Source: Cristatella mucedo (taxonomy: Eukaryota > Bryozoa > Phylactolaemata > Cristatellidae). Taken from it: 64,000 nucleotides of DNA. The notes below the pieces were generated by a model. That model ran no database searches. It was not told where the DNA came from and was given only the letters and a program-made list of their open reading frames with translations. Positions 11,696 through 22,692 of the stretch are shown piece by piece (position 1 is the first letter of the stretch; the number at the start of each line of letters is the position of its first letter). The DNA lies in assembly GCA_009760855.2 (NCBI GenBank), contig WPIO01000020.1:308001-372000 (forward strand), written 5' to 3'. The translations under genes were made by a program, and so were the position numbers.

Positions 11696-12825
11696 ATCTG
11701 ACGACTTTCTTGGAATGTAGCCGGAAATTGTGACAATGATCGGCCCATTCCCACATACCAGAATAGCAAACGACTGTCAGTGTGTAAACTCAATCCGAAC
11801 AGGACAGCTAAAGGGATGAATGGATGGCGGCGACTGCTGTGTTGGGTCCATCAGCTCTCGAACAGAGACTGTACACTGTACACACGTCAGTTGCCTACGA
11901 TTCCGGCTCGAGCTAAATCGTAAACTTCTATACTGGTGCACCGAGAGAGCAAATCATAGGCTAATCCATGCATGTTACCTGGTTTGTCATTAATTTTTGG
12001 TTTTTACTTCTCTTGAAGCGAGTTTTAAAGCAACTGGATGGCGAGCTAGTTCTCTTAGGGCGCTATGCAGAAAACTCGCTATCACCATTATAAGACATCA
12101 GCAATTCTAGATAGCCACCGTAAACCGGGAGGGGGAGCTGCCCCATCAGACACTGGCCAGCAGCCACAGAAGCTGCAGTTACTTGCCTCAGAAAGTGGCA
12201 AATATAATCCGATCGCGTAGCAAAGATGCGCACGCTTACCTCACCGTTGTGGCATCCGCTTGTCGCGACAAATAATCTAGCGCCGTTCGGCTTGGGAGCC
12301 AATGTTAAATCGCCGTGTGCTGCCGTAGCACCCGACGACGGTCTTCTCCCGCTCTCTGGTTTACAAACAAGACGCTCCGCGGTTAGATAGCTGAAAAGCG
12401 CCGCGCATTCGGCCGTGCAGGTCGAGCGAGCCGCTACCAGGCGCGAGCGCTGCAGTCTGAACGATACCTGCGGCTGTGGAAACGACGATGCAAAAGCGGT
12501 CCATGAACAGGTTCCGTCAATTCGGTTTTCCCGCCACGCTCGCAGCAGGCGAATAGCAGGGCACTTGTACGACGCAGCGGTTGCACGAATTAGCAACAGC
12601 CGGCCAAACCATCGACTATGCAAAGCGAAAAATTGGCTGCCGCCAAAAGATGCAGGCACTTCCCAGCGAGGACCTGCACGGCAGAGGCGGAATTGCGGAC
12701 AGGGTGCCCAGGGTGAGAACTTCCGGGACCGCTCTTGTTCGTCTGAGACGCTGAGCTACCAAGGAAGCCGCTGTTTGGAGCGACGCGGTTGCCGCGCGGC
12801 CGCCCGTCGGAGAGAGATACTGTAG

Positions 12826-12953
12826 ATGGCTGACGATATTGACGACCTGCTGGACGAAGTCGAGTCGCATTTTAGCAAGCAGAAACCCGCTAGGACGCTC
12901 GTTTGTCCCGACAATCAAGTGACTCAGAAGCCGGCTGGCCTGAAGAGCGCGAG
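12826..12953 (+). CDS. CFAP418: CFAP418 exon 1
   Basis: It holds the start codon, 42 codons and two bases (phase 2), ending at GAG|GTGAGC. The acidic leucine-rich N-terminus is the family's conserved first motif. The sequence upstream (12.2-12.8 kb) is CpG-rich, as expected of a housekeeping-type promoter, and shows no obvious TATA box. Confidence 0.85.
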
Positions 12954-14575
12954 GTGAGCTATTAGCGCCTTGCTTAGAGACGTTAGCCTGAGCGGAGGCC
13001 GTTATCGGCAGTCCGCGATTCGAGTTCCTCTTATGGCCGTAGCCCGAAATTTACGCATATTGCAACGCCTCAGAATGCCAGTAATGCTGTCGTATTCTGC
13101 AGCAGCAGCAGCAGTGTTGGTTGTTGGGGCGGCTCGCGCCAATCGATAAATCTGTTGCAGTCGGACCGACGACATCGACGCTCTAATTGATGACATTTGC
13201 TCTTTAGAGGAGCCACCTGTGAGTTGCTGAGCTTTCCGATCGCTCTGGCCTAGAGCTTTTTGAGATCCTTGCCGCACTCTACGCGCCTTGCCATTCTCCG
13301 CTTTCACACACTGTTCGTTCCTAGAATCTTGGCCGAGTACAGTTCACGAATGTTTTTAGGCAAAGGTACTGACGGAAACGGGAATACAGCAGCTGGTGGC
13401 CAGCAGTAAAAGGTGATGTGCCTTTTTGAAAATCCGGCTACATTCCCGCCGGTGTCGCTGATAGGTTTGCGGTGGGCTAGGTGAGAGTCAGGGTAATGTA
13501 ATGTATCTCCGTCTGTAACTACACAAAGTCATAAAGACCATGTGGGTGTTACGCGGGAGAGTTTTGGATAGCGCACTCACAGCCTAAGCGGCTTTCGGTA
13601 CGCATTCGGTAGCCAACAGACTTCGTCTCACGCAACAAAGAGAAAGTGGGAAGCATAGCAGAGTCAGGAGAGCAGTTGAGGTAGTGAGTAGCATGGAAGT
13701 AGCAGCTCAGGACCGCTGAAAAGGATGAGCCATTATCGGCAGCAGGAGAGTAGTTTTCGTTGCGTAAGAATTGTGGGAGCGAGTTCCACAGTCTAGGACC
13801 TGCAGAGCTCAAGCTTCTGTCGCCAAAGGTCTTTAGCTCCCTAGTGCCGTCTTTAAAAAAAAGTAATCGCTGCCCGCACTCATCGTGGCAGGAAATTTGG
13901 TGCATTTCGTCACCGTGCAGTGCTAATGCCCAGGCGAGGTGATAGATGCACAAAAATGGCTTGGAGATCAGTGATATCAAGGCGGATGCAGCATAACCAG
14001 CTGAGAGACCTTTGACCTTAGTCAGTAGTCCTGAGATTCTCGTACCCTACTTTTACAGATGCTGACTTTGTGGAGAGATTTGCTCTAAAAACCTGACTGG
14101 AGCTTATTAGCTGGGTTTGATGTTCCCTTGCTTCAGCCTTCCCCTCAGAGAACTACTTCCCAATCAGGCTAGGCAATGTGACACACGCTCTTCTGACTCA
14201 AGTCGTTTTGCTGTGCCTCGAGCCAACCACAAATCTTATGGAGATTGCGGCTTTAGTTTTTATGCTCTCAAAGCCTGGAACTCACTCCCGACTGACGTGA
14301 CGACATCCTCTTACGAGACAAAATTTAACAAGAAGCTAAAAACACACCTTTTGCTCACAGCATTTGCTGAGTCCTTTTCATTTGTCATTTGTATGCTTGT
14401 ATGTGCTGACAATACGAATGTTGTCAATAACCGTCTTGATATGCTTTCTTTGCAGCACATGCAAAGTGCCTCAAACATCTCAGGAGACACAGCAATGTTG
14501 GCGTCTACAGAGCTAACAGTGACCTTAGACTGGGAGATAAACTTCTGGATGAGATTTAGTTTACTTAGGGTGCTA

Positions 14576-14646
<71 letters not shown>

Positions 14647-14813
14647 CGTATAGAATCCGAAGGAAACTTAATCTCTATTCAAATGCTTTATATGTGCCAT
14701 GGGGCTCAAGCCCACGACCTCGGTCATCAGCTACATTCACGTTGACCTTGGTTGGAGCGAGAACCTTAACCACTGGCCCGAACCAGTGCGGCATATATAT
14801 ATATATATATAAT

Positions 14814-14844
<31 letters not shown>

Positions 14845-14909
14845 ATGTATAAAATATGTGTTATATATATATATATATATGTTATATGTATATTTGCTCT
14901 ATATATATG

Positions 14910-14945
<36 letters not shown>

Positions 14946-17900
14946 GTTTTGATATGAGAGTTTAGGTTGATCTGTCACCACTCGTTCCAGCGTTTTTGAA
15001 TAAGAACGGCATACCGTAGACACTGGGTAGAAGTTGCTTAAACTGTCCTGGTCTTATGTTGACTTCATAACGAATGGCCTGACAACATCCCCTTCGAAGG
15101 ATTCAGGGGCAAGACTTGAGGCTAAGCATATTTATTATTTTACTTAGGCAGTCCAGCAGCAAATCTAAGCATCTCATGTGACACAGCAATGTTGGGGTCT
15201 ACAGCGCTAACAGTCATCTTAGACTGGGAGATAAACTTCTGAATGTATTCAACAGATGCAGGCTTGAAGGTGGCATTGTGGTAGAGCAGGGAATAGAGGC
15301 TGAACAGCCTAGTAGGGATGTTACCATGGGGATGGACTCTCTAATCCTGGCAATCTTTCCTGTGAAAAAGCTAGAACAATGTTCTGTAAGTTTGCCATAA
15401 GGAAGAGGCGTCTCTTTTTTGAAGTATACTCAGTACTTGTCTGTCTCCTGTCGTTCTCCTGTCGATTAAGGTCATTTTCACATTTCTCACCATCGCTTGA
15501 TAGATTTTTTAGATCGATCCAGCACGTAAGGGAGGAGCCTTGTCAGTGGCAACCAATGCTATGAGATGTTCATGGGCTGTCCTTTGTTTCAATGTGAATA
15601 CTGTCGGTTTCCATCGGATGGTGTCAGCTTCATTTCAGAAGAAAATTAGCTACTTAGTGTGGCTCGGTGACTGTGACACCGTATGCTTAAGTCTGATCGA
15701 TTTGGAAGCACGACAGCAGCACTCTTGCCAACAATACTGTTGGCTGCGTTCGTTCTGTAGGTTTGCAGGTAGTGGATCACAGGTCTATAGTGATGCCGAT
15801 TGAGATATTGGTTTGTGTGTGAGAGGTAGCCTGCCATTGCCTGCGATCTTTGGCGTGTGCCTAGTGGTCGTAGTGTGTCGGTAGGCGATCACACCAGCGG
15901 AGCACATTTTCTGATGTGCTGGCTGTTGCCATTGCAGGTGCTTTCCGACTTTCCTTGGAGGATCGAGAACAGCCAAAGGCTACGGCACTGCAGCTCAGCA
16001 AAGGTACCCTGCTACAGGCTGCTACCGACCCTTGGCCTGTCCAAGATTGTGTTGTAGCTGTGCCAGCAAACTGGTTTTTTGTAACTAGCTCCTCGATGTC
16101 GAAGTGGCAGCCTGCCTGGTCTGCTGCATCATAAGTAAGGCACCATTAGACTGCATTGGCTCGTACTGTGCTTCAAGGTTTGGTCTAGCGGTTAAGGTGC
16201 TCGCCCCGACTAAGGTCTGACTGAGGTCGTGGGCTCGAGCCCCGAGGCATATGTGAAGCGCCTGAATAGAGATTCAGTTCTCTTGGGGCGCTATATAAAT
16301 GAATTATATATATTTATATATTCAACTAACCATGCTTGCCAATATCCCGTGTGTGTATGTGTGCGTGCGCTCTCTCGTGTGTTAATGCTCACCTCAAACT
16401 TGAAAGTTTGACAGTTTTGGTCAACTTCGTGTCATTGGAGCGGCAGCAAACATTAGCAACCTTACACATTCTTATATTCGGTGTGTATTGATTGACTGCT
16501 GATATGCCACACTTCGAGGTGGCGACCTGGTAAAAAAAGAAATTACAGAAGTAGAGATTGGTGATTTATTAGTAGCATCATTTATACAACTGTAGTAGAG
16601 CATTTCCATTGTATCATCCCACTTTCAGTAGGCAATAAAGGGCTACCTGCTTCTGCTGCTGCAGGACTTGAACCCACAACCTGGATCCTAAAGTGCAAGT
16701 ACTTTAGAACTGGGCTAATATCTTGTGGCAATTGTCTAAGATCCAGTGGCAATTGTTGCTCTTCTTCTTTATGTGACTTACGAAGCCAAAACCAAACTTT
16801 CCAAACTTGAAGATAGAAGCTGTACAATGTGGTCTTGGGGGCATAACTGCTTTGACCTTTGTTGAAAACTTTATATTAATTTTAATTTTTGAAATTTCAT
16901 TTAATGGCAACACTGGCTGCCTGGTGCACGCTTCTTATGCCAGAAAGTTATCAGGACTTAACTTAACCTGCATCGAGATGCACAGTGAAGATTTGAGATC
17001 GTCCTCTTTCAAGTATGTGTGTTCGTTTGGTCCAACTCGGTAGGCATGCTCAGAAAGCTAGCTGCGATAGCCATAAATGTTTATGTTCTATACAAAATGG
17101 ATTGCAAAGTTCTGCTCAATTGCTGGCATGCCCACCCACTTTCTGTGTTTCTGAGAAAATCGACCTAGTGCAGCTACTGGGTATAAGCTAGCCAGAATCT
17201 TGCAGCCCATTTTCTAGCGAATGCATAGTCGGAATGCGAGGAAATTTGGAAGATTCACACTGAATACAGTACTGTGTAATATGCCATTGTTATCTAGGTC
17301 TTCACAGCATATGTTTATATGCTGTAATAGATCACAGTTATTGGTCGGGGGGCCTGCCCCTAGTAAACTCTCATTGTGTATGATATGATCACCCAGTTTC
17401 TAGCTCTCAAAAGCGATTGGGTGTCTCAGGACATCGGTTGCTGTTGTCTAACACTAGTTGAATGTAAGCTTTAGTTTGTGCCAACCGAGGAGCTGTTGCA
17501 GTTTTTGCAATCTCGTGCCAACTTCAAGGCGCTATCGAACACTTTGCATTTGATCTCAGCCAGGCATTAAAAGAATACTCTTTTGACGTCGGTGACGTTG
17601 CCCTTGCTTAAGTTACAGGAAACATTACTGCAGTGAATCTCCTCTCTTGAGAATGTCGATAAACTTAAATTATGCCAGTACGTAAAAAACATTGGGTTTA
17701 ATGAGGGCTCATCAAAGGCTGAGCCATCATCCATGTATTTAATTTCTTAATTACATATCTAAACACTCTAAAGTATACATTCTACAGTTTTCTTGTCATA
17801 AAGATTCTCATAAATGAAATGTGGGCCACGACTTCAAGAAACTTGGGCTGGATATATACCTTGCGTGTATAGTATATGTGTGTATTATGTATGTGTATGT

Positions 17901-20900
17901 GTATATTGCGTGTATAGTGTATTGCGTGTATATATATATGTATGTAGGACATAAATGTTGGTCACATGAAAGCAGATTGGTGTATCGATAAATGCTAGAA
18001 TTTGGTATCGTAGTGGTACTAAACATTTGCTTATTTTGAAACGAATATGACAATTGAACATTAGGCTTTGGAAGCTTACCCTCATCCACGGTAATTCCAA
18101 TTATCGTAGATTTTGGCGGTTGAAATATATTTATGTCTTAAAAATGTTTATGTTCATTGCCGTAATACACCCTGGCATTTTTTCTGTTTCAGAGCATGTG
18201 ACAGGCTGAGATGCGTTGAATGCGACTTCCGCGTGTCGATCTTTAACGATTTTGAATGGATGCAAGATACCGACTACTTATTTCTACGTAACAATATTCC
18301 TGACTTCGAGCGGTTAAAATCGCAGCTCCTGCCTAAAGCAGGTGATTATTGAGCAGTTCTCCTGCCGATATAAGATTTTATTTGCTGAAACGAACCTTTT
18401 ACTCTTCCATGTCCCTGCCAACTTTGCAACTGAAATGCATCCTGTCAGGGAAATAGGAAGATACTTCAGTGACCCCACCAGGCTGTAGTAGTCAGCCTCA
18501 AAAGTGCAACCGTTCTAAAAATATGCTCCTCTTATTATGCTCTTCGTAAATGTACCAAGCTGTAGGTTTACGACAGAGGGCCCTAACCTTGACCTTACCT
18601 TGGCATCAATCTTCGTGCTGAAGACGTGTGCTACTCGATGAGCTCTTGGCTTGCTCTAATGGAGCCCTTCCTTGGTACTCCCTTGATGCTCAAAGTTGAG
18701 GCCGCATGTTAATTACTTAAAACGCATTATCATTATCCTCACTCTCCAAAAGAATTGTTCAGACGTTTTGCTTCATGCTTTCAAACCATGCCAAATTCAC
18801 AGAGCCGTTTATATGGAGATAATCCATGTGATCCATAACGATCATTGGGATCCATAACGATCATTGGGACCCATAACGATCATCGTGATGTTTAAATTGG
18901 AGGAATTCAGCCGGTTTCACCTGCAGCCGGTTTACCTGCTGTAGCTGTGGTGTCACTTGGATACAAACCTGACTTCTCAGTCTGACCATAACGGCTCATC
19001 ACTGCCTTGCCAACTGACCTGCAATAGCTTCTCGTGTCCCCTTTTTGCCTAACGGGTCAATAACCCTACATTCTCATTTTTCGTTTGACGACAGTTGGCA
19101 ACTGACGCTTTTTTAGGACTGGAACCCACTTCCACGTGTGTTACATAACAGTGATAGCTTCTATCCTGCTGTCGATTCTGGCTCTTCTCTTTTTTTTTGT
19201 AGCCGTCTTTTGTGGCCGCTTCTACCGCTTTTTCTACCGCCCTTTCTTTCTTTTGCTGCTGAGCTTGACTTTTCTTATCGTAGATCATCTGCATGTTAGA
19301 CAGGGAGCAGTCGTCCAGGGTAGCTGGTTGGTCAGGCTGCTGGTCCAGCTTAAATGGGGAATACTGCAGTTAATCCGGTCGAAATTGCCTTCCCTCACCT
19401 ACAGTGGGACAGCGACGTGGCCTATTCCTATGCCCACCCATCCGATCGTCATCGACGACGAAATTACGTCTTAAAAAATTCCAATCGATGAGCAACCGCT
19501 GAGTTCGTGTTGAATAAACACTGCGATTTCGCTCTAGAACTATTCATCGGTTATCGGTGCCCGAGGCTTGTTTCTCGATGTGCTACCTACTCCGTATGAG
19601 CATAGCGCAGCTTTGCAATTCTATCCGATAATGCGTCTTGATGTCGGAAACCTTGATGTCCTATAGAATTTGATACTGTTAAGAGGGAGCTCTCAGTGTG
19701 TCTGGTGACTCGTCTTAGCTGTGCCCTGACTTGTATTTGCCTAATGTGGCCAATTCGACCAAGGATTGGGACTGCAGTATATTCATTGAGATATCTTCTA
19801 GCATTCTTTTTGCCTCAAAAATGAAGCCCTCCTCGTTGTGTATGCACTCATTTGTGTCGCTGTTATTTTCAAGAGCTTCTGTCGGATTTAGAACCCGGCA
19901 TTCTACACAGCTCTGCTTCTATGCTGCTTCTACCGCGCATTCTACACATTCCGCCCTGGAGCCATGATTGTGGGTTTGCTGCCTTTGCCTGTCCTCTCTT
20001 TTTCTTTACTCGCTTCCTTTCCAGCCTATGTGAAGTGCCTAGAAAGAGATTTAGCTCTCATGGGGCAATATAAATATTCTGTATCATTAAACTATGTAAC
20101 AAAATTTGTGCCCCTGAGTAGTCAGTGTTATTTCCTAAATGCCTGTGCCTCAGAAGTATAGAAATGGTCTATTTTCCTGACAACTTTCCTTCTTTTGACC
20201 AATGCATTGGTTAACTTGAAATTAACTCACTCCCAATCGGAAAACTGAAAAAGTTGCATCTTTCAGTGCTCATTTAGTCATTAAGAACTTTAAATTATTT
20301 ACAAGTAAAATCTATTTCCTCTGAAGTCATTCAAAAATTACCAATCCATTGGGTCACAGAATGAGTGATGTTCTAGATTAGTAGCTATACTGCAAATCGC
20401 TCTCTGGAAGAAGCTTTCAAGCAACCCCCATAGTGTTTTTTCGCGATCCGGTCCTTAGTAACGACATTTAAAGCCCAGTGTCAATCCTGGTAAAAACGCC
20501 TGTCTTGCTCTCTGACTAAGCTCCCACGTTCTTGAATTTTTCAAGATGAGATCTGGCCTTAGAGGGACATTCTGAATCCGATTTAGTCATAGTTCGTAAT
20601 GAGAGCTTGAACCAGCTACTCATAGTTTTCAGCCTTGTGATTGCCCATAAAGCCATTAACTACTACAACAAAACTGTTCCAAGTGCCACTTTTTCCATTC
20701 TGTCCAGCATCTTGGCGAATTCATCACAATCTCTGATCTACTTTGTCGTGGTCCGACAGATATACCAGCTTTGACCTTAGCGTCTGACAGCTGTAGAAAG
20801 GCCTCCTGGAGATGCTTAAAAGTTGCTGACTCATTGTCTAGAGTCGTGGCAAATTAATCGTTGAGGCCTAACTTGATGAGGAGCAGTGGTGGCATCAGCA

Positions 20901-21894
20901 CGTCCAACGGTCTACCAGAAGCTCCTCCCTACTGGATGTTCTTCTTACATACAGATAACTCGGTCTGCTTTGTGCAAGAAAGTCCATCTGTCGAGCAGCA
21001 ACTGTTCACTTTACCTCAAGAGTTCTCTTGCAGTGTTGCGCACGTGAAAGTATGCACCCTAAGCTTGCCTCGATGGGTAATGGCTGACGTACGCTTTGTA
21101 GGCATCGCCCGTATTAACGGATGCTTTCACCGAGTGCTTTTTCGCTCTTGTCTTGATACATTTTCTATTTAAGTAGCAAAATGCATCTGCTGGATTCAAG
21201 CAATCTCTTGATGCCATGTTCATCAGATATGGCTATTCAATATTCTTTTAATCTGCAGTAGCATAAACTAGGCTGTTCATTCAAGGAACCTATATTACTT
21301 CTATGGCTACTGCTCTATAGTGATATTTCATCCTAACTCTTACTAATTCAGGCAGTCGAGCAATGCATGCTATATATGTGAATCTGACGTAGCCACCATG
21401 CCTACCAGCAAAACTGGAGAATTTCAAAATTTCATTGTCCTGAGCACAAAAGCTTAGTTTTATGTGGAACCATTGCTATTTTCTATCGATTTTAGGCATA
21501 ATAGAATAGGAAAGCACACTATACCCAAGAACAAAAATTGTTAATCAGTTACCTAGTGGTATTATTATTGTGACATTTTGACGTGCTCCTTATTCTTTTT
21601 GCATCTGCAAACCTGCGGAGAGGTAACGACAGTGGCTAGTGTTGATTGGTGGCCTTTGTTAGTAGGTTGTCTCGTTAGTCGTGAGATCTTGTTAGCTAGT
21701 TTTCCAAAGCATCAGCACATAGTGGTGAAGAAACTTGAATTGAGGACAGAGTAATTAATACTAGAATGGCTTCGAGAAGCTGGGGTCTGGGCTTCGCAGC
21801 ATGCCACACGCTTACCTTAGGCTAGCTTTCTTAGCGTGACGCGTTCGTTAGTGCATTCCAGCCAAAGCAGGGCAGTTTTGTAGCTCCTGCTCAG

Positions 21895-21975
<81 letters not shown>

Positions 21976-22692
21976 AATAGTAGGGAGGCACTTACCAACA
22001 GATGCTGCAAATTATTCGAGGGGAACAAAAGGAACTGTCCGTCCTCGAAATGCAGCTCACGATCAAAATCAATCAGCACTTAAAATAATGTCAAAAGAGT
22101 GAGCTTGGACTCTGCCTCTGAATTCATCCAGCAGGGATAGGTGGGCTTTGACTTCTACAAACGGAACCACAATTACTTACCGTCAACCTGGTAAGGCCAT
22201 GGGTCTTGGACTCTTGTTTGATATCGTTTGTTCTACTGGAAACCAGTAGAGCTCCTTAAATATTTGTCTAAGACGCCTGGTTAGCAGCAGCAGCTTCGTA
22301 TTGAAAAATGAAATTGACTGCCGGGTTTCGTAAGCATAGTGATACCGAAATCCTTAGGTTTGGTAGATCTCATCCAGGAGCCGAGTAAATGTTAAAAAAC
22401 AAATGGCCCGGCGACTCATCGTTGTGGCGCCAGATTCGCTCTCTCCACACGAACAAGGACTACGATATGGCTACTTTGCTTTCGCCCCTGCACATACGTC
22501 CTGTTCTTTGCTAGGTCGTGCAGTTGCCCTTATGCACTGCCATCGTGAGGAGGTATCCATCGCGTCCATCATTTCTTCTTTCGCTTCGTAGGCTCGCGGG
22601 CGTATGCTTGCCAGTGCAAGTGGAAGAACGTGACGGCATTGTCTGACGTACAAACCGAGAAGCGACTGAAGTGGGTGTGCGGACAACACTAG
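12826..22692 (+). CDS. CFAP418: CFAP418 (C8orf37) homologue, six coding exons
   Basis: This is a small cilium- and photoreceptor-associated protein; in people, loss of it causes cone-rod dystrophy, retinitis pigmentosa or a Bardet-Biedl-type ciliopathy. Proposed exons are 12826-12953, 13161-13218, 13360-13412, 16944-17012, 18193-18341 and 22592-22692. They total 558 nt (185 residues plus stop; human protein 207), and all splice phases agree. The start is fixed by an in-frame TAG directly before the ATG. The N-terminus MADDIDDLLDEVESHF matches the vertebrate MAEDLDELLDEVES block, and exon 2 has the DDIDALIDDI block. Exon 5 gives ACDRLRCVECDFRV and DYLFLRNNIPDF; exon 6 gives SRAYACQC and ends KWVCGQH, all family hallmarks with the conserved cysteines. 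The least certain part is exon 4, which lacks the usual PVYLGG-type motif. No poly(A) signal was found close to the stop. Confidence 0.88.
13161..13218 (+). CDS. CFAP418: CFAP418 exon 2
   Basis: The acceptor is tctgttgcag|T and the donor CCT|GTGAGT. It encodes RTDDIDALIDDICSLEEPP, matching the vertebrate DDLDSLINEILEEP block. Introns 1 and 2 are short (207 and 141 nt). Confidence 0.85.
13360..13412 (+). CDS. CFAP418: CFAP418 exon 3 (probable)
   Basis: The acceptor is gtttttag|GCA and the donor AAAAG|GTGATG. It carries 17 codons plus two bases and encodes AKVLTETGIQQLVASSK in the low-conservation linker. It is accepted because it enters in phase 0 as exon 2 requires and leaves in phase 2 as the next exon requires. 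Confidence 0.6.
13549..13990 (-). mobile_element. LINE ORF2 C-terminal fragment (different subfamily)
   Basis: The minus-strand peptide contains RELKTFGDRSLSSAGPRLWN with SLPQFLR after it. This is the conserved C-terminal block of L2/CR1-type ORF2 proteins, but diverged from the main family here (SFGDRAFSSYAPKAWN). It lies within CFAP418 intron 3 and is truncated at both ends. Confidence 0.65.
14110..14470 (+). mobile_element. LINE ORF2 C-terminal and 3' UTR fragment
   Basis: SYGDCGFSFYALKAWNSLP and KFNKKLKTHLLLTAF are the LINE C-terminus, followed by 3' UTR-like sequence (tgtatgtgctgacaatacg). Intronic in CFAP418. At about 14465 it runs into an antisense LINE linker piece ending at about 14570. 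Confidence 0.65.
14577..14960 (-). mobile_element. SINE family 1 flanked by (AT)n arrays
   Basis: A family-1 SINE in minus orientation occupies 14641-14795 (tail hairpin, then a B-box-like gtgggcttgagcccc, then an A-box-like tggttaaggttctcg). It is bounded by (AT)n at 14577-14640 and by mixed AT/GT/CT arrays at 14796-14946. The arrays probably grew from the A/T-rich SINE end and insertion site. Confidence 0.75.
14960..15400 (-). mobile_element. LINE linker and first reverse transcriptase block
   Basis: Translated on the minus strand with frameshifts, it gives FFTGKIARIRESIP, then VRPFVMKST and DQDSLSNF with SKTLERVVTDQ. This is the region leading into RT motifs 1-2 of an L2/CR1-like element. 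A stop codon and frame changes show it is dead. Confidence 0.6.
15401..16170. other. CFAP418 intron 3, unassigned part
   Basis: Unique-looking intronic sequence. Open frames at 15540-15803 and 15916-16134 on the plus strand encode nothing recognisable. The good acceptor at 15936 (ttgccattgcag) does not give a CFAP418-like peptide in the required phase. Confidence 0.4.
16177..16312 (+). mobile_element. tRNA-derived SINE, family 1 (well preserved)
   Basis: A box region tctagcggttaaggtgctcg, B box region gggctcgagcccc, then the tail AAGCGCCTGAATAGAGATTC, GTTCTCTTGGGGCGCTATAT and an A/T end. It is intronic in CFAP418 and nearly identical to the copy at 59988. Confidence 0.85.
16612..16738 (-). 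mobile_element. tRNA-derived SINE, family 2 (diverged)
   Basis: On the minus strand: ATTAGCCCAGTT, then B box GGTTCAAGTCC, then CCCTTTATTGCCTACTG, matching the family-2 body. It is most like the copy at 40662, whose head also begins TATTAGCCCAG, which suggests a subfamily. Confidence 0.65.
16944..17012 (+). CDS. CFAP418: CFAP418 exon 4 (candidate)
   Basis: The acceptor is ttcttatgccag|A and the donor TTTCAA|GTATGT. It has 69 nt, phase 2 in and phase 2 out, with no stop, and encodes KLSGLNLTCIEMHSEDLRSS then SF. The length matches the vertebrate stretch between the linker and ACDxLRC, and the exon lies in the right interval. The expected C-x-P-V-Y-L-G-G motif is absent. Either this exon has diverged, or the true exon lies elsewhere in 13413-18192 and this is a coincidence. 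Confidence 0.4.
17013..18192 (+). other. CFAP418 intron 4
   Basis: AT-rich intronic sequence with a TATG/TGTA-rich patch at 17865-17945. I see no mobile element or second gene in it. It ends in a strong pyrimidine tract and acceptor, tttttctgtttcag. Confidence 0.5.
18193..18341 (+). CDS. CFAP418: CFAP418 exon 5 (conserved cysteine domain)
   Basis: 149 nt, entering in phase 2 and leaving in phase 1 at GCAG|GTGATT. It encodes ACDRLRCVECDFRVSIF, then DTDYLFLRNNIPDFERLK, aligning without gaps to the human ACDHLRCIACDF and DYLFFRNNMPEFHKLK blocks. The paired cysteines of this domain are all present. Confidence 0.93.
18830..18887. repeat. Three tandem copies of a 19-bp unit
   Basis: gatccataacgatcattgg is repeated three times head to tail (period 19, last copy with gaccc for gatcc and catcg for cattg). 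It is intronic in CFAP418, between exons 5 and 6. Confidence 0.85.
18900..20390 (+). other. CFAP418 intron 5, mixed sequence with a LINE tail
   Basis: Mostly unassigned. A LINE 3' tail in plus orientation lies at about 19995-20085 (GTGAAGTGCCTAGAAAGAG, CTCTCATGGGGCAATATAAA). The 112-codon plus frame at 19136-19474 looks hydrophobic only because the sequence is T-rich, and I do not call it a gene. Confidence 0.5.
20400..20855 (-). pseudogene. Decayed fragment of a repeated invertebrate gene family
   Basis: Read on the minus strand over three frames, it gives TFKHLQEAFLQLSDAKVKAG and ISVGPRQ, then a shifted EFAKMLDRMEKVALGTV, then GNHKAENY-like remnants, then MSLKARSHLEKFKNVGA and a final EQDRRFYQD. 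This order matches a protein repeated in many invertebrate genomes. Its members share LSxAKIKxGIFVGPQI, FLGNHKAENY, MSLKIHFLxSHL and EEQGERFHQDI motifs, and it is probably spread by transposons. Stops and frameshifts make it non-functional. The family's function is unknown to me. It lies antisense in CFAP418 intron 5. Confidence 0.6.
20870..22590 (+). other. CFAP418 intron 5, 3' part, with a CT array
   Basis: Unassigned except for a (CT)n array at 21896-21974, about 39 repeats. The sequence becomes more GC-rich towards exon 6. It ends at the acceptor ctttcgcttcgtag. Confidence 0.6.
22592..22692 (+). CDS. CFAP418: CFAP418 exon 6 (terminal)
   Basis: It enters in phase 1, completing a glycine codon, and encodes SRAYACQCKWKNVTALSD, then RLKWVCGQH and TAG. 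The human protein ends with RAYACQCSW and RWVCGKH, so the C-terminus is complete. The 4.25 kb intron before it is the longest in the gene. Confidence 0.93.

Noticed and set aside
15936-16003. A possible CFAP418 exon with a good acceptor and a GTACCC donor
   Set aside because: The phase does not fit exons 3 and 5, and the peptide has no family similarity.
19136-19474. A hydrophobic 112-codon ORF inside CFAP418 intron 5 resembling a membrane protein
   Set aside because: Hydrophobicity follows from T-rich sequence; no family match, and it lies within an intron.
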